Of a stretch of DNA of 64,000 nt, positions 8,892 to 18,083 are shown one piece after another. Source of the DNA: Enterococcus mundtii (GTDB taxonomy: Bacteria; Bacillota; Bacilli; Lactobacillales; Enterococcaceae); NCBI RefSeq assembly GCF_002947535.1, contig NZ_PUAP01000004.1:1-64000 (forward strand). Direction: 5' to 3'. The translations under genes and the position numbers were made by a program. Each line of letters starts with the position of its first letter. Positions within the stretch are counted from its first letter, which is position 1. A model generated the notes under the pieces. It was not told where the DNA came from. It saw only the letters and a list, made by a program, of their open reading frames with translations, and ran no database searches.

Positions 8892-10733
8892 ATGGCTCAA
8901 AGGATCCCTCAAGAGACCATTGAGACGATTCGTAATCAAACGAATATCGTTGAGGTGATTGGGCAATATGTCCAGTTGAAAAAATCCGGGAAAAACTATT
9001 TAGGTCTCTGCCCTTTTCACGAAGAACGCACACCTTCATTTTCGGTTGCGGAAGATAAGCAGATTTTCCATTGCTTTGGTTGTGGAAAAGGCGGGAATGT
9101 CTTTACGTTTCTTCAAGAATTGGAAGGTTTGTCTTTTCCAGAAGCAGTGGTCAAGGTCGCTGATTTAGAACAGATCCAGCTCGAAGATCAGTGGCGACAA
9201 CAAACGCTGACTGCTCAAACTGGAGATTCAGCTACCGGTAAACTGATCGCGGCTCATGAAAAAGCAGTAGAAGTTTATCATCACATGTTGTTGCACACAA
9301 AAGTAGGTGAGCCAGCGCTAAACTATTTACTCGAACGTGGTCTGACCACCGAATTGATCGAAGAATTCAAGATCGGTTTTGCGCCAAATGAACGCTCATT
9401 TTTACAACAAGTGTTCCAAAATGAAGACTATTCTGAGGAAGTACTCAAACAGTCCGGCTTGTTTGTTACACATGATGATGGCCGGATGTCGGATCGTTTT
9501 TATCAACGGATCATGTTTCCTCTTCGTAATGGTCAAGGTCGGACGATCGGGTTTTCTGGTCGTTACTTGGCTGGTGAACACGATACAAAAGATCAACCAA
9601 AATATTTGAACAGTCCTGAAACGGATCTGTTCAACAAAAGACAAGTTCTATTCAACTTAGACAAAGCGCGTAGTGAGATCCGCAAGTCGGGTGAAATCTT
9701 ATTATTCGAAGGGTTTATGGATGTTATCGCTGCATGGCAAGCGGGTGTGAAGACTGGGTTAGCCTCCATGGGAACAAGTCTGACGACTCAACAGATCCAG
9801 CAGATGGAAAAACTGACAAAAGAATTAGTGTTTTGTTATGATGGTGACCGTGCGGGTGTAGAAGCTACGAACCGAGGAATCGAACTATTACGTCAAAATA
9901 GTCGAATGCAACTATCCGTCGTAGCGATCCCAGAAAAGCTCGATCCAGATGAGTACTTGAGAAAGTATGGGGAAGAGGCTTTTCAAGAATTAGTTTTGCA
10001 CGGACGAGAGACCATTTTTGCTTTTAAATCGCGTTATTTGAAGCAAGAAAAAAATCTAGAAAATGAAAAAGATAAAATTGAATATCTTGAAGCGGTACTA
10101 AGTGAATTGAGTAAAGTTGTTTCGCCAATCGAACAAGACATGTATCTAACGCAGTTATCAGCAGAATTCCAGCTGAGTCGAGAAACGATGCAAAAGCAAA
10201 TACGTGATCTGCGCCGAAAGAATCAACCAGCTACGCAAGAACAAGCACAACCATCGACAGAGCCAGTGTCTGTAAAATCTGGAACGATCAGACAAAAACG
10301 ACCATTATCTCAGGTTGAAAAAGCAGAACAAATGCTATTGTACCGTGCGTTCAAAGAACTTGCTGTGCGTAATCTACTCAAGGAACAAGGCGTTCAATTT
10401 ATTCATGATACTTATGCAGAAATCTATTTTTTGTTTGATGCGTTTGTATCTCAAAATGGAGAATTCAAACTTGCGGAGTTTTTAGACTTCTTGCAAGATG
10501 AAAATTTAAGGCGGATAGTGGTCGAGATCGAATACATGCGAATGGCTGAAGAAAGTACGCCGCGTGAGATCCAAGACTTACTGAGAGTGATCAGTAAATC
10601 GGGCTTAGCTGAAGAAATCATAACAAAAAAACAGATGCAGCAAGAAGCACGACGTACAGGGAACAAACAGTTGGAATTGGAATTGACGATTGAGATCATT
10701 AATTTAACGAAACAGTTAAAACAAGCCGAATAG
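8892..10733 (+). CDS. dnaG: DNA primase
   Basis: DnaG makes RNA primers for lagging-strand synthesis, working with the replicative helicase. The N-terminal zinc ribbon CPFH...CFGCGKGG lies at about residues 40-66. The catalytic core carries the TOPRIM motifs EGFMDV and DGDRAG, and a C-terminal helicase-binding domain follows a polar linker near residues 440-470. The length of 613 aa is normal. The ATG is preceded by GGGGGTGAG. It is the first gene of the dnaG-rpoD macromolecular synthesis pair; the next gene starts 23 bases on. Confidence 0.98.
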   Translation: MAQRIPQETIETIRNQTNIVEVIGQYVQLKKSGKNYLGLCPFHEERTPSFSVAEDKQIFHCFGCGKGGNVFTFLQELEGLSFPEAVVKVADLEQIQLEDQWRQQTLTAQTGDSATGKLIAAHEKAVEVYHHMLLHTKVGEPALNYLLERGLTTELIEEFKIGFAPNERSFLQQVFQNEDYSEEVLKQSGLFVTHDDGRMSDRFYQRIMFPLRNGQGRTIGFSGRYLAGEHDTKDQPKYLNSPETDLFNKRQVLFNLDKARSEIRKSGEILLFEGFMDVIAAWQAGVKTGLASMGTSLTTQQIQQMEKLTKELVFCYDGDRAGVEATNRGIELLRQNSRMQLSVVAIPEKLDPDEYLRKYGEEAFQELVLHGRETIFAFKSRYLKQEKNLENEKDKIEYLEAVLSELSKVVSPIEQDMYLTQLSAEFQLSRETMQKQIRDLRRKNQPATQEQAQPSTEPVSVKSGTIRQKRPLSQVEKAEQMLLYRAFKELAVRNLLKEQGVQFIHDTYAEIYFLFDAFVSQNGEFKLAEFLDFLQDENLRRIVVEIEYMRMAEESTPREIQDLLRVISKSGLAEEIITKKQMQQEARRTGNKQLELELTIEIINLTKQLKQAE

Positions 10734-10756
10734 CTACTTAAAGGGGGCCTTCTTTT

Positions 10757-11866
10757 ATGGCAAATGGAACAGATGTTAAAAAATATGAAGCAGCAGTGGC
10801 AGCGTTCATTAAAGAAAATAAACCAAAAGGGCAAGTGATTTATGATGATCTATCAAATAAACTTGCGACACCATTCACTTTAAATGCAGACGAGATGGAT
10901 AAGTTGATCCAAAAAGTAGAGGACGCAGGTATCAGCGTCGTTGACGAAAATGGTGAACCATCGATCCATAGTCTGAAAAGTGCTGAGAAAAAAGCAGAAC
11001 AAGCAAAAACAGAAGATCTTTCTGCACCGACAGGCGTTAAAATCAATGATCCTGTTCGGATGTACCTCAAAGAAATTGGCCGCGTCTCCCTTTTAACTGC
11101 AGAAGAAGAAGTAGCATTAGCATTGAAGATCGAAGAAGGTGACCAAGAAGCGAAACAACGCTTAGCTGAAGCCAACCTTCGTTTAGTTGTAAGTATTGCC
11201 AAAAGATATGTGGGTCGTGGGATGCAATTTTTAGATTTGATCCAAGAAGGAAATATGGGATTGATGAAAGCTGTTGAAAAATTTGACTACCGTAAAGGGT
11301 TCAAATTTTCTACCTACGCCACTTGGTGGATCCGTCAAGCAATCACACGTGCGATTGCTGACCAAGCCCGTACGATCCGTATTCCAGTGCATATGGTGGA
11401 AACCATCAATAAATTGATCCGTATCCAACGTCAATTATTACAAGACTTAGGAAGAGAACCAACGCCTGAAGAAATCGGTGCTGAAATGGATCTTCCTACA
11501 GAAAAAGTACGCGAAATCTTAAAGATCGCTCAAGAACCTGTCTCATTAGAAACACCGATCGGTGAAGAAGATGATTCACATTTAGGTGATTTTATCGAAG
11601 ACCAAGAAGCAACTAGTCCTGCGGAACATGCAGCGTATGAATTATTGAAAGAGCAATTAGAAGATGTCTTAGATACTTTGACAGATCGTGAAGAGAATGT
11701 CTTACGTTTACGTTTTGGCTTAGACGATGGTCGTACACGTACGTTGGAAGAAGTGGGTAAAGTCTTTGGCGTGACCCGTGAACGTATTCGACAAATCGAA
11801 GCAAAAGCATTAAGAAAGCTTCGCCATCCATCACGCTCAAAACAATTGAAAGATTTCTTGGAATAA
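10757..11866 (+). CDS. rpoD: Primary sigma factor SigA/RpoD
   Basis: This is the housekeeping sigma factor that directs RNA polymerase to -35/-10 promoters. Region 1.2 ([12 protein letters not shown]) is near residue 95. Region 2 follows with [11 protein letters not shown] and the [10 protein letters not shown] melting helix. Region 3 comes next, and the region 4.2 helix-turn-helix [20 protein letters not shown] is near the C-terminus. The 369-aa length is typical of Firmicutes SigA with a short region 1.1. The ribosome site AAAGGGGG is strong. It is co-transcribed with dnaG, and a terminator follows at 11920. Confidence 0.98.
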   Translation: MANGTDVKKYEAAVAAFIKENKPKGQVIYDDLSNKLATPFTLNADEMDKLIQKVEDAGISVVDENGEPSIHSLKSAEKKAEQAKTEDLSAPTGVKINDPVRMYLKEIGRVSLLTAEEEVALALKIEEGDQEAKQRLAEANLRLVVSIAKRYVGRGMQFLDLIQEGNMGLMKAVEKFDYRKGFKFSTYATWWIRQAITRAIADQARTIRIPVHMVETINKLIRIQRQLLQDLGREPTPEEIGAEMDLPTEKVREILKIAQEPVSLETPIGEEDDSHLGDFIEDQEATSPAEHAAYELLKEQLEDVLDTLTDREENVLRLRFGLDDGRTRTLEEVGKVFGVTRERIRQIEAKALRKLRHPSRSKQLKDFLE

Positions 11867-11919
11867 TCAAGAAACGATTTTTTAACGAAAAAACAGGTTA
11901 TTTTGTCTAAATGCCTATA

Positions 11920-11966
11920 AACCCTCAAAGTGGAGCTTTATCCAACTGTTGAGGGTTTGTTTTTTA
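11920..11966 (+). terminator. Terminator after rpoD
   Basis: ACCCTCAA pairs with TTGAGGGT around a loop of about 20 bases, followed by a T-rich run. Confidence 0.8.
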
Positions 11967-12154
11967 TCGAACAATCCAAAGGACTTTCAACAAACGGTCG
12001 TTTAAATAGGATAGTTCATTACGTTCGTTATTTATTTTTTGTTAAATGACTTATTTGTTTTTTTATAAAATCCTTAGGATATCCTATTGGCGTGTGGATT
12101 AGATTATGGTAGATTTAATGGTAGCGAAAACCTAGTAAAGGAGCCGATCGCTAA

Positions 12155-14203
12155 GTGATAAAAAAATGTCCAAAATGTGGATCAGAAAAATTCAAAGATC
12201 AACCAAAATGTCCAGAATGTGACTTTGAACCACAACAAGATGAACTGACACAATTACCCCAAACAGATGACAATCAATCGTTAAAAGAAACAGCTGAGGA
12301 AGTTTATCCAGACAGTATCGTGAATGATCCAATCGAATGGTCAGAACTAAAAGATCTACCATTGGAATCTGTCATGGAACTATTTGACTCAACTGACACG
12401 AATAATGGATCACTGGATGAACAGGCAGAGAAAAAAGAAACTACTAGTCTTAACGAAGAAAAGACAGAAGCGGACGTCGCTGCTACATCTGAGCAAATAG
12501 AAAAAGAGCAACAGAAAAAACGAGTGGCTGAATTAAAAGAAGCAGTAAACAATGAAGAAGAAAATTCTATTCTAGCTGCTTACATCAAGGCACATCGTGA
12601 AGATACGACTGAAGAACACGCAAAAGAGCTGCTTCGAATGATCGAAACGGCGGCAGCAACGGGTGAGGATTCAGTCGATATTCGCTTGTCGGAAAATACA
12701 ACTGAGCAAGTTTCTCCTGAAAAATCTCAAGAGGATGCAACAAAAGAGCCACCAGTTGAAGAAACAACAGAAGAAACAATCATTGAAGATACTTTGGTCG
12801 AAGATTCTTCAACAAGTACAGAAGAACAAATAGACGTAACTACAAATATAGAAGAAATCGCCCCAGTTTTTACGGAAGAACCTATAGAATCGACTGAACC
12901 GATCGAAGAGGAAAGTTCTAAGGTTGAGAGTACGAAAGCTGATTCAAAAGATGCATCGCAACCAAAAGAAGCTCCTGAAACAATTGAACTGGTGGAAACA
13001 CAGCCGGAACAGACAAAAATTGAGGAACAAGAAGCAAGCAGTGCGTCCATCAAAAAAGAAGAATTGCCAAATGAACGAGGACCAAAAAAATCCAAAAAAC
13101 GACTGTACCTGACGAGTGCAGTAGTACTTTTACTTGGTGCAGGTGGTTGGATGTATTATGATCATCAGCAAAAAGTCCAAGCAGAAATCGCTGCTGAGAC
13201 CCAACGTAAACAAGATAAAATGGCTGATTTACAATCAGATTTAGCTGCGTTTTATTTAGATGATGATGAACAGTTCATTCGTACAAGTATGATCAATCAA
13301 GACTTGTCAAAATTAAGGGCATCATTGAATGAGGTCAAAGATGAAAAAGGTTATGCAGATCTGGAAAAAACCTTTGAAGATATCCAATCAAAGATCAAAC
13401 AGGTCCAAACGGTCAATGAATGGTTTGTTACACCCGTTATCGCCGATGATCAACTGATCGCAGAACCAAAATTGAAAGCTGACCAAGCAATCCAAAGTTT
13501 GGAAACAGAAGATACAGCATTTGGTCAATTGATCGACAAAGCGACAAATGAAGCAACCACACAGTATCAACAACTTCAAACAGCAAAAGAAAAAACTGCT
13601 GTGGTTTATGCAGATGGTCAAGTTAAGGATTCAGCAACGAGAGAGCAGTATGACACAGCAAAAGCAGAAGTGGCGAAAGTAAAAAATGCAGAATTAGTCA
13701 AAACACTTGTGACCGAATTGGACAAAGTCAATGAAACTTTGTCGAAAAAAGAAGAAGCGAAGAAAGCAGAAGAAGCGAAGAAAGCAGAAGAGGCGAAAAA
13801 AGCCGAAGAAGCGAAACAAGCGCAGGCACAAGCTGAAGCACAAGCAGAGGCAGCTGCTCAACAAACTGAGTCGACACAGACAACGCCAGCGACTAACTCT
13901 GCAAACCGTCCAATCATGGAAACGAGAGCCAGTGATGTCGCAGATGCTTCTAATCCTGCTTGGAATTGGGCACCAGGAGTTAAAGAAAGTGTGATTGCGA
14001 CAAGTATTGCACGAGGATACATCGTAGAGGGTGGCTATCGATTAGAGAAAGCTCGCATCGAAAACGGTGAAGGTTACTACAACCTTTATGCGACTTCAAC
14101 TAAATCGTCATTGATGAGTGGCATCGGCGAAAGCGCACTACCATTTTATATTGTCACGATCAATTGTAAAACTGGTTGGTTTGGCGGAAACGGTAGTAAC
14201 TAG
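12155..14203 (+). CDS. mapZ: MapZ (LocZ) mid-cell division-site marker
   Basis: MapZ marks the future division site in ovococci and guides the FtsZ ring. The 682-aa protein has an N-terminal zinc ribbon (CPKCGSEKF...CPECDF, residues 5-25). A very acidic cytoplasmic region follows, then one membrane span near residues 318-336 (LYLTSAVVLLLGAGGWMYY). The extracellular part has a helical domain, an Ala/Glu/Lys linker of EEAKKA repeats (about 530-560), and a C-terminal domain ending in NPAWNWAPGVKE...RIENGEGYYNLYAT, matching the MapZ peptidoglycan-binding domain as I recall it. The zinc ribbon is not in the pneumococcal protein. Start is GTG with AAGGAG at a long spacing. Confidence 0.88.
   Translation: MIKKCPKCGSEKFKDQPKCPECDFEPQQDELTQLPQTDDNQSLKETAEEVYPDSIVNDPIEWSELKDLPLESVMELFDSTDTNNGSLDEQAEKKETTSLNEEKTEADVAATSEQIEKEQQKKRVAELKEAVNNEEENSILAAYIKAHREDTTEEHAKELLRMIETAAATGEDSVDIRLSENTTEQVSPEKSQEDATKEPPVEETTEETIIEDTLVEDSSTSTEEQIDVTTNIEEIAPVFTEEPIESTEPIEEESSKVESTKADSKDASQPKEAPETIELVETQPEQTKIEEQEASSASIKKEELPNERGPKKSKKRLYLTSAVVLLLGAGGWMYYDHQQKVQAEIAAETQRKQDKMADLQSDLAAFYLDDDEQFIRTSMINQDLSKLRASLNEVKDEKGYADLEKTFEDIQSKIKQVQTVNEWFVTPVIADDQLIAEPKLKADQAIQSLETEDTAFGQLIDKATNEATTQYQQLQTAKEKTAVVYADGQVKDSATREQYDTAKAEVAKVKNAELVKTLVTELDKVNETLSKKEEAKKAEEAKKAEEAKKAEEAKQAQAQAEAQAEAAAQQTESTQTTPATNSANRPIMETRASDVADASNPAWNWAPGVKESVIATSIARGYIVEGGYRLEKARIENGEGYYNLYATSTKSSLMSGIGESALPFYIVTINCKTGWFGGNGSN
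13750..13820 (+). repeat. 15-bp tandem repeats in mapZ
   Basis: About four near-identical copies of GAAGCGAAGAAAGCA encode the EEAKKA/AEEAKK linker of MapZ. Such perfect short repeats can change copy number by slippage and so vary the length of the extracellular stalk. Confidence 0.7.
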
Positions 14204-14289
14204 AGCAGTCGTAGTTAGCCATAGAATGACATAGCGTTCTATCAAACTAGTTAACTATTCCCTCAAAGCGAATCAACAATGGTCCCGAA

Positions 14290-14385
14290 GCAATTTTTCG
14301 GAAATATAACTTTCTATCATAACGTCAAGAATAGGCCTTAGAATCCAAAAATATGAGGATATTTTCGGGTTTTATGGCCTATTTC
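14290..14385. repeat. Intergenic repeat-like element with large palindrome upstream of cvfB
   Basis: At 14329-14385, GAATAGGCC and GGCCTATTTC bound an imperfect stem enclosing AAAATAT/ATATTTTC. Just before it, CGGAAATATAACTTTCTATCATAACGTC resembles the tail CGGAGCTGACAACTTCTATC-ACAACCTC found near 56165. No long T-tract follows, so use as a terminator for mapZ is uncertain. The remaining 14204-14501 contains no further gene that I can support. Confidence 0.45.
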
Positions 14386-14501
14386 AGTTGAATACTTGTA
14401 TCTCAACCTTTTATAGAGAATCTCTATCCATAAACATGGCGTTATGTTATGATAGCAAAGAAATGTTGGGATACAAAGGCCTTTTAGAAAAGGAGAAAAA
14501 G

Positions 14502-15365
14502 ATGAACGAATTATTAGCAAATGTCTTTACCGCAATGGTGATTGACGAAAATGAAAAAAATTATTTTGTCCAAAAAAATGGACAAACTTTCCGTTTGAGC
14601 AAAGAGGAAGGTGAGCATACGATCGGTGAAGCAGTCGAAGGGTTTGGTTACCAGAATCAAAAACAAGAAAATCGTTTTACAACGGTGATACCAAAGAGTC
14701 GCATCGGACATTATGCCTTTGGAACAGTCACTTCTTCAAGAAAAGATCTAGGTGTCTTTGTTGATATTGGTTTACCGGACAAAGATTTTGTTGTTTCATT
14801 GGATGAGCTACCTACAATGACTGAGTTGTGGCCCAAAAAAGGGGATCAGTTGATGATCGCTTTACGAGTGGACGCAAAAGATCGCATTTGGGGAAGTCTA
14901 GCAGAAGAAAGAATCTTCAAATCACTAAGTAAGCATGGCGCAGAAGACTTGAAAAATAAAAACATCTCAGGAATCGCTTATCGCTTGAAGCTGACTGGCA
15001 CGTATCTGCTGACGGATGATTTTTATATTGGTTTCATCCATCCTTCAGAACGTTACCGCGAACCACGCTTAGGTGAAAAATTAGAAGGGCGTGTAGTTGG
15101 TGCAAGACCCGATGGTGTGTTGAATATCTCTTTGAAACCACGTGCACACGAAACGATTTCTGATGATGCGCAAATGATCTTGACGATTTTAGAACGTTCG
15201 GCAGATCAACAAATCGCATTCACTGACAAATCAGATCCAGAAGAGATCATGCGTGCATTTGGGATCAGCAAAGGGGCATTTAAGCGTGCAATTGGTAATT
15301 TATTGAAACAAGGATTGATCAAACAAGAAAATGGCGTGACGAAATTAGCAAAAAAATCTAATTGA
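14502..15365 (+). CDS. cvfB: CvfB/YitL S1-domain RNA-binding protein
   Basis: CvfB is an RNA-binding virulence regulator in Staphylococcus aureus, made of S1-like domains and a winged helix. The 287 aa show an S1-like fold in GHYAFGTVTSSRKDLGVFVDIGLPDKDFVV, a further one in GEKLEGRVVGARPDGVLNISL, and a C-terminal winged helix (FGISKGAFKRAIGNLLKQGLI). The frame is open upstream to 14388, but AAAGGAG sits seven bases before ATG 14502, where family similarity starts. Confidence 0.9.
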   Translation: MNELLANVFTAMVIDENEKNYFVQKNGQTFRLSKEEGEHTIGEAVEGFGYQNQKQENRFTTVIPKSRIGHYAFGTVTSSRKDLGVFVDIGLPDKDFVVSLDELPTMTELWPKKGDQLMIALRVDAKDRIWGSLAEERIFKSLSKHGAEDLKNKNISGIAYRLKLTGTYLLTDDFYIGFIHPSERYREPRLGEKLEGRVVGARPDGVLNISLKPRAHETISDDAQMILTILERSADQQIAFTDKSDPEEIMRAFGISKGAFKRAIGNLLKQGLIKQENGVTKLAKKSN

Positions 15366-15436
15366 GAATAACTTGCATGTTTTTCTCGTCTAGCTTATAA
15401 TAATTTTAATCTAGAACGGTTGATCAGATATCTTAA

Positions 15437-15451
15437 TTATAATCATTATAA
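15437..15451. promoter_or_regulatory. Perfect 7-1-7 Fur/PerR box upstream of fur
   Basis: TTATAAT-C-ATTATAA is a perfect 7-1-7 inverted repeat matching the Gram-positive PerR/Fur consensus. It ends 19 bases before the chosen fur start, so binding would block transcription or translation initiation of fur. The sequence fits the textbook PerR box slightly better than the Fur box (TGATAAT-N-ATTATCA). Confidence 0.75.
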
Positions 15452-15470
15452 ATTGTTGGGGTTGAGAAAA

Positions 15471-15944
15471 ATGGGCATGAACACAATGTCAGTAATGAAA
15501 AAAACAAAACAACAGCTACATGAATCTGGGTTTAAACTGACCCCACAACGCGAAGCAACCTTGCTCGTCCTCTTAGAGAACGAAAAAGAACACTTGTCAG
15601 CAGAAGAAGTGTTCTTCTTAGTCAAAAAGAAGAACTCAGAGATCGGTTTGGCTACAGTTTATCGAACGTTGGAGATTCTAACGGATCTAAAAATCATCGA
15701 CAAAGTTAGTTTCAATGATGGTGTGGCTCGATATGATCTCCGAAAAGAAGGAGCCAAGCATTTTCATCATCATCTCTTGTGCTTAGATTGTGGAACGATC
15801 GAGGAAGTCGAAGAAGATTTACTGAGTGAAGTTGAACAAGTGATCGAACAGCGCTATCACTTTTTTGTCAAAGATCATCGTTTGACCTTTCATGGTATCT
15901 GCCAAGAATGCTATAATAAGAAAAAAGAAAGAAAGACCGTCTGA
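15471..15944 (+). CDS. fur: Ferric uptake regulator Fur
   Basis: Fur represses iron-acquisition genes when Fe2+ is bound. The 157-aa protein has the winged helix (LTPQREATLLVLLEN...GLATVYRTLEIL), then the metal region HFHHHLLCLDCG and a second CxxC (CQEC). The stretch IEEVEEDLLSEVEQVIEQRYHFFVKDHRLTFHGIC closely follows B. subtilis Fur rather than PerR. Alternatives in the same frame begin at 15420, but that would place the operator inside the gene; ATG 15471 follows GGGGTTGAG. It sits in the enterococcal rpoD-fur-xerD neighbourhood. Confidence 0.9.
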   Translation: MGMNTMSVMKKTKQQLHESGFKLTPQREATLLVLLENEKEHLSAEEVFFLVKKKNSEIGLATVYRTLEILTDLKIIDKVSFNDGVARYDLRKEGAKHFHHHLLCLDCGTIEEVEEDLLSEVEQVIEQRYHFFVKDHRLTFHGICQECYNKKKERKTV

Positions 15945-15966
15945 ATTGATAGACGGCTTTTTCTTT
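15935..15966 (+). terminator. Terminator after fur
   Basis: GACCGTCT pairs with AGACGGC around GAATTGAT and is followed by a T-rich stretch. It overlaps the fur stop codon. Confidence 0.8.
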
Positions 15967-16040
15967 GAAGTGTCTACTGAAAAATAGACTACCGAAACCA
16001 AGGGCTATCTGATATGATAAAGAAGCATGAGGTGAGAATG

Positions 16041-16928
16041 ATGGAAGAAGAAATCAATGAATATCTTCGCTATTTAAGTATCGAGCGTGGATTATCGTTC
16101 AATACTCGAAAAAGTTATGAACGAGACTTGAATCAATACTTGCGCTATCTGAAAGAACACGAGATAACCTCTTGGCAAATGATTGATCGATTTGTTGTCA
16201 TCCAATACCTAGAAACGTTGCACGAAGAAAATAAGGCTTCTGCAACGATCACACGTATGATCACAAGTTTAAGAAAATTCCATCAATTTTTGCGACAAGA
16301 ACGGTACACAGAACAAGATCCAATGCAACATATCGAGACACCGAAGAAAGCCCAAAAGTTACCAAGTACGTTATCTTTAAAGGAAGTAGAACGGCTGATC
16401 GAAACACCTGATACAACGAAAAGTTTAGGGATCAGAGATCGTGCGATTTTAGAAGTCATGTATGCGACCGGGATGCGAGTGAGTGAGTTAGTCGGGCTAA
16501 AGTTAGGCGACTTGCACTTATCTTTAGGGCTGGTTCAGACCTTAGGTAAAGGCGATAAAGAGCGGATCATTCCTTTAGGCGATTATGCGATCCAATGGTT
16601 AGAACGATATTTGGATGAAGTCCGTCCTTTACTAGTCAAAAATCCATCTGAAACCCACGTTTTTTTGAATCATCATGGTTCAGGTCTCTCTCGACAAGGG
16701 ATATGGAAAAATCTGAAACAACTGGTCCGTGAAGCGGGGATTTTCAAAGATGTGACCCCTCATACGTTAAGACATAGTTTTGCGACACATTTACTAGAGA
16801 ACGGAGCAGATTTACGTACTGTTCAGGAACTATTAGGTCATGCAGATATTTCAACGACACAGATCTATACACATATCACGAAAAAAAGAATGACAGATGT
16901 CTACAAGCAGCATTTCCCAAGGGCTTAG
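16041..16928 (+). CDS. xerD: Tyrosine recombinase XerD
   Basis: XerD, with XerC, resolves chromosome dimers at dif. The 296-aa protein has an N-terminal SAM-like core-binding domain (about 1-85) and the catalytic domain. Catalytic residues are visible: Arg in ATGMRVSEL, Lys in LGKGDKER, the His-x-x-Arg box HTLRHSFATH, and the Tyr nucleophile in ISTTQIYTHI. Two adjacent ATGs (16038, 16041) follow GAGGTGA; the second has better spacing. Position between fur and ribT-scpA-scpB is conserved in lactobacilli and enterococci, linking it to chromosome segregation. Confidence 0.93.
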   Translation: MEEEINEYLRYLSIERGLSFNTRKSYERDLNQYLRYLKEHEITSWQMIDRFVVIQYLETLHEENKASATITRMITSLRKFHQFLRQERYTEQDPMQHIETPKKAQKLPSTLSLKEVERLIETPDTTKSLGIRDRAILEVMYATGMRVSELVGLKLGDLHLSLGLVQTLGKGDKERIIPLGDYAIQWLERYLDEVRPLLVKNPSETHVFLNHHGSGLSRQGIWKNLKQLVREAGIFKDVTPHTLRHSFATHLLENGADLRTVQELLGHADISTTQIYTHITKKRMTDVYKQHFPRA

Positions 16929-16947
16929 TTTATAGGATGGTGAGAAA

Positions 16948-17316
16948 ATGTTAACACATTATCGTAAAGAAAACCGAAAAATCGCGATGGGACTATTGAG
17001 CTTTCATAAAAAGTTGAACGCAGAATCAAGTTTACTAAAAGAAATCGATACGTACGAATCTGCTGAAGATTATGAACTTTTTTTCTATACACCAGAAGAT
17101 TCTACAAATATCCAAGGAATCATTGGTGTGCATTGGAATGAAAAAGATCAGATGACGATTCACGATATTTCGTTGAATCCTTCATATCGGGGGGAGAATA
17201 TCGGGTTTCAAATGTTGAATGAATTGCAAGAAAAATACCCCGATGTGTTGATCCATCCAACGGATATCACGGAAGCTTATTTAAGTAGATGGATCAAGGA
17301 AAATAAGAAAGAGTGA
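16948..17316 (+). CDS. ribT: RibT-like GNAT acetyltransferase
   Basis: The 122-aa GNAT protein has the core strand-helix pattern ending in the acetyl-CoA loop (NPSYRGENIGFQML). RibT was named for its place in the Bacillus riboflavin operon, but its substrate is unknown. In enterococci and lactobacilli it commonly lies between xerD and scpA, as here. The ATG follows GGATGGTGA with good spacing. Its stop overlaps the possible GTG start of scpA. Confidence 0.8.
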   Translation: MLTHYRKENRKIAMGLLSFHKKLNAESSLLKEIDTYESAEDYELFFYTPEDSTNIQGIIGVHWNEKDQMTIHDISLNPSYRGENIGFQMLNELQEKYPDVLIHPTDITEAYLSRWIKENKKE

Positions 17317-18083
17317 ATGATGTGACAGAAATCAATATCAAGTTAGATGTCTTTGAAGGTCCATTAGATTTACTCCTTCATCTGATCCAAGATATGTCGA
17401 TCGATATTTACGATATACCGATCGCCACTATTACGGAACAATACATGAATTATATCCATACGATGAAGACGCTTGAATTAGCTGTAGCAGGAGAATATCT
17501 CGTCATGGCAGCAACACTGATGGCAATCAAAAGTAAAACGCTGTTGCCTATCCAAGAAGTGCACCAGGACGAAGAAGAATTTTGGGAAGAAGATCCTCGT
17601 GACGAATTAGTCAATCAGCTGTTAGAATACCGCAAATTCAAGTATGCAGCAGAGAAACTTACTGAAAAGGCAGAAGAACGTAGCTTATATTTCACAAAAG
17701 AACCCTCTGCAATCGATGAGTTGTTGGGACAAGAAAAACCATTGAAGCGTGGGCAAGTGAAAAAAATCGATTTATTCCAAGCCATGCAGAAAATTTTAGA
17801 ACGAAAGAAATTTGCTCAAAAAGAGGAAAAAACGATTGCACCTGATGATGCAACGATCGAAGAACGAATGACATTCATCCAGCAGCGGATCGTCTCTCAA
17901 AAAAATGGCTGTTTGTTTGAATCTTTTTTTGAAACACCTTCTAGAAACGAAGTCGTCACAACATTTTTGGCGATCCTCGAATTGATGAAAAACGGGCAGA
18001 TCGTAGCTCAGCAAGAAAAAAATTATGAATCAATCATGCTTTATCCAGCAGTAGGAGATACACAACATGACGAAATTAAGTGA
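17313..18083 (+). CDS. scpA: Segregation and condensation protein A
   Basis: ScpA is the kleisin that bridges the SMC head domains with ScpB during chromosome condensation. The family N-terminus is clear (LDVFEGPLDLLLHLIQ), followed by the helical SMC-binding region, a charged middle, and the C-terminal winged helix (SRNEVVTTFLAILELMKNG). Start is GTG: 17313 overlaps the ribT stop by four bases, while GTG 17322 has a better-spaced AAAGAGTGA. It overlaps scpB by 17 bases, so the two are translationally coupled. Confidence 0.95.
   Translation: MNDVTEINIKLDVFEGPLDLLLHLIQDMSIDIYDIPIATITEQYMNYIHTMKTLELAVAGEYLVMAATLMAIKSKTLLPIQEVHQDEEEFWEEDPRDELVNQLLEYRKFKYAAEKLTEKAEERSLYFTKEPSAIDELLGQEKPLKRGQVKKIDLFQAMQKILERKKFAQKEEKTIAPDDATIEERMTFIQQRIVSQKNGCLFESFFETPSRNEVVTTFLAILELMKNGQIVAQQEKNYESIMLYPAVGDTQHDEIK

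Noticed and set aside
12727-13095. Minus-strand frame rich in serine opposite mapZ
   Set aside because: A product of the acidic GAA/ACA codon repeats of mapZ read backwards.
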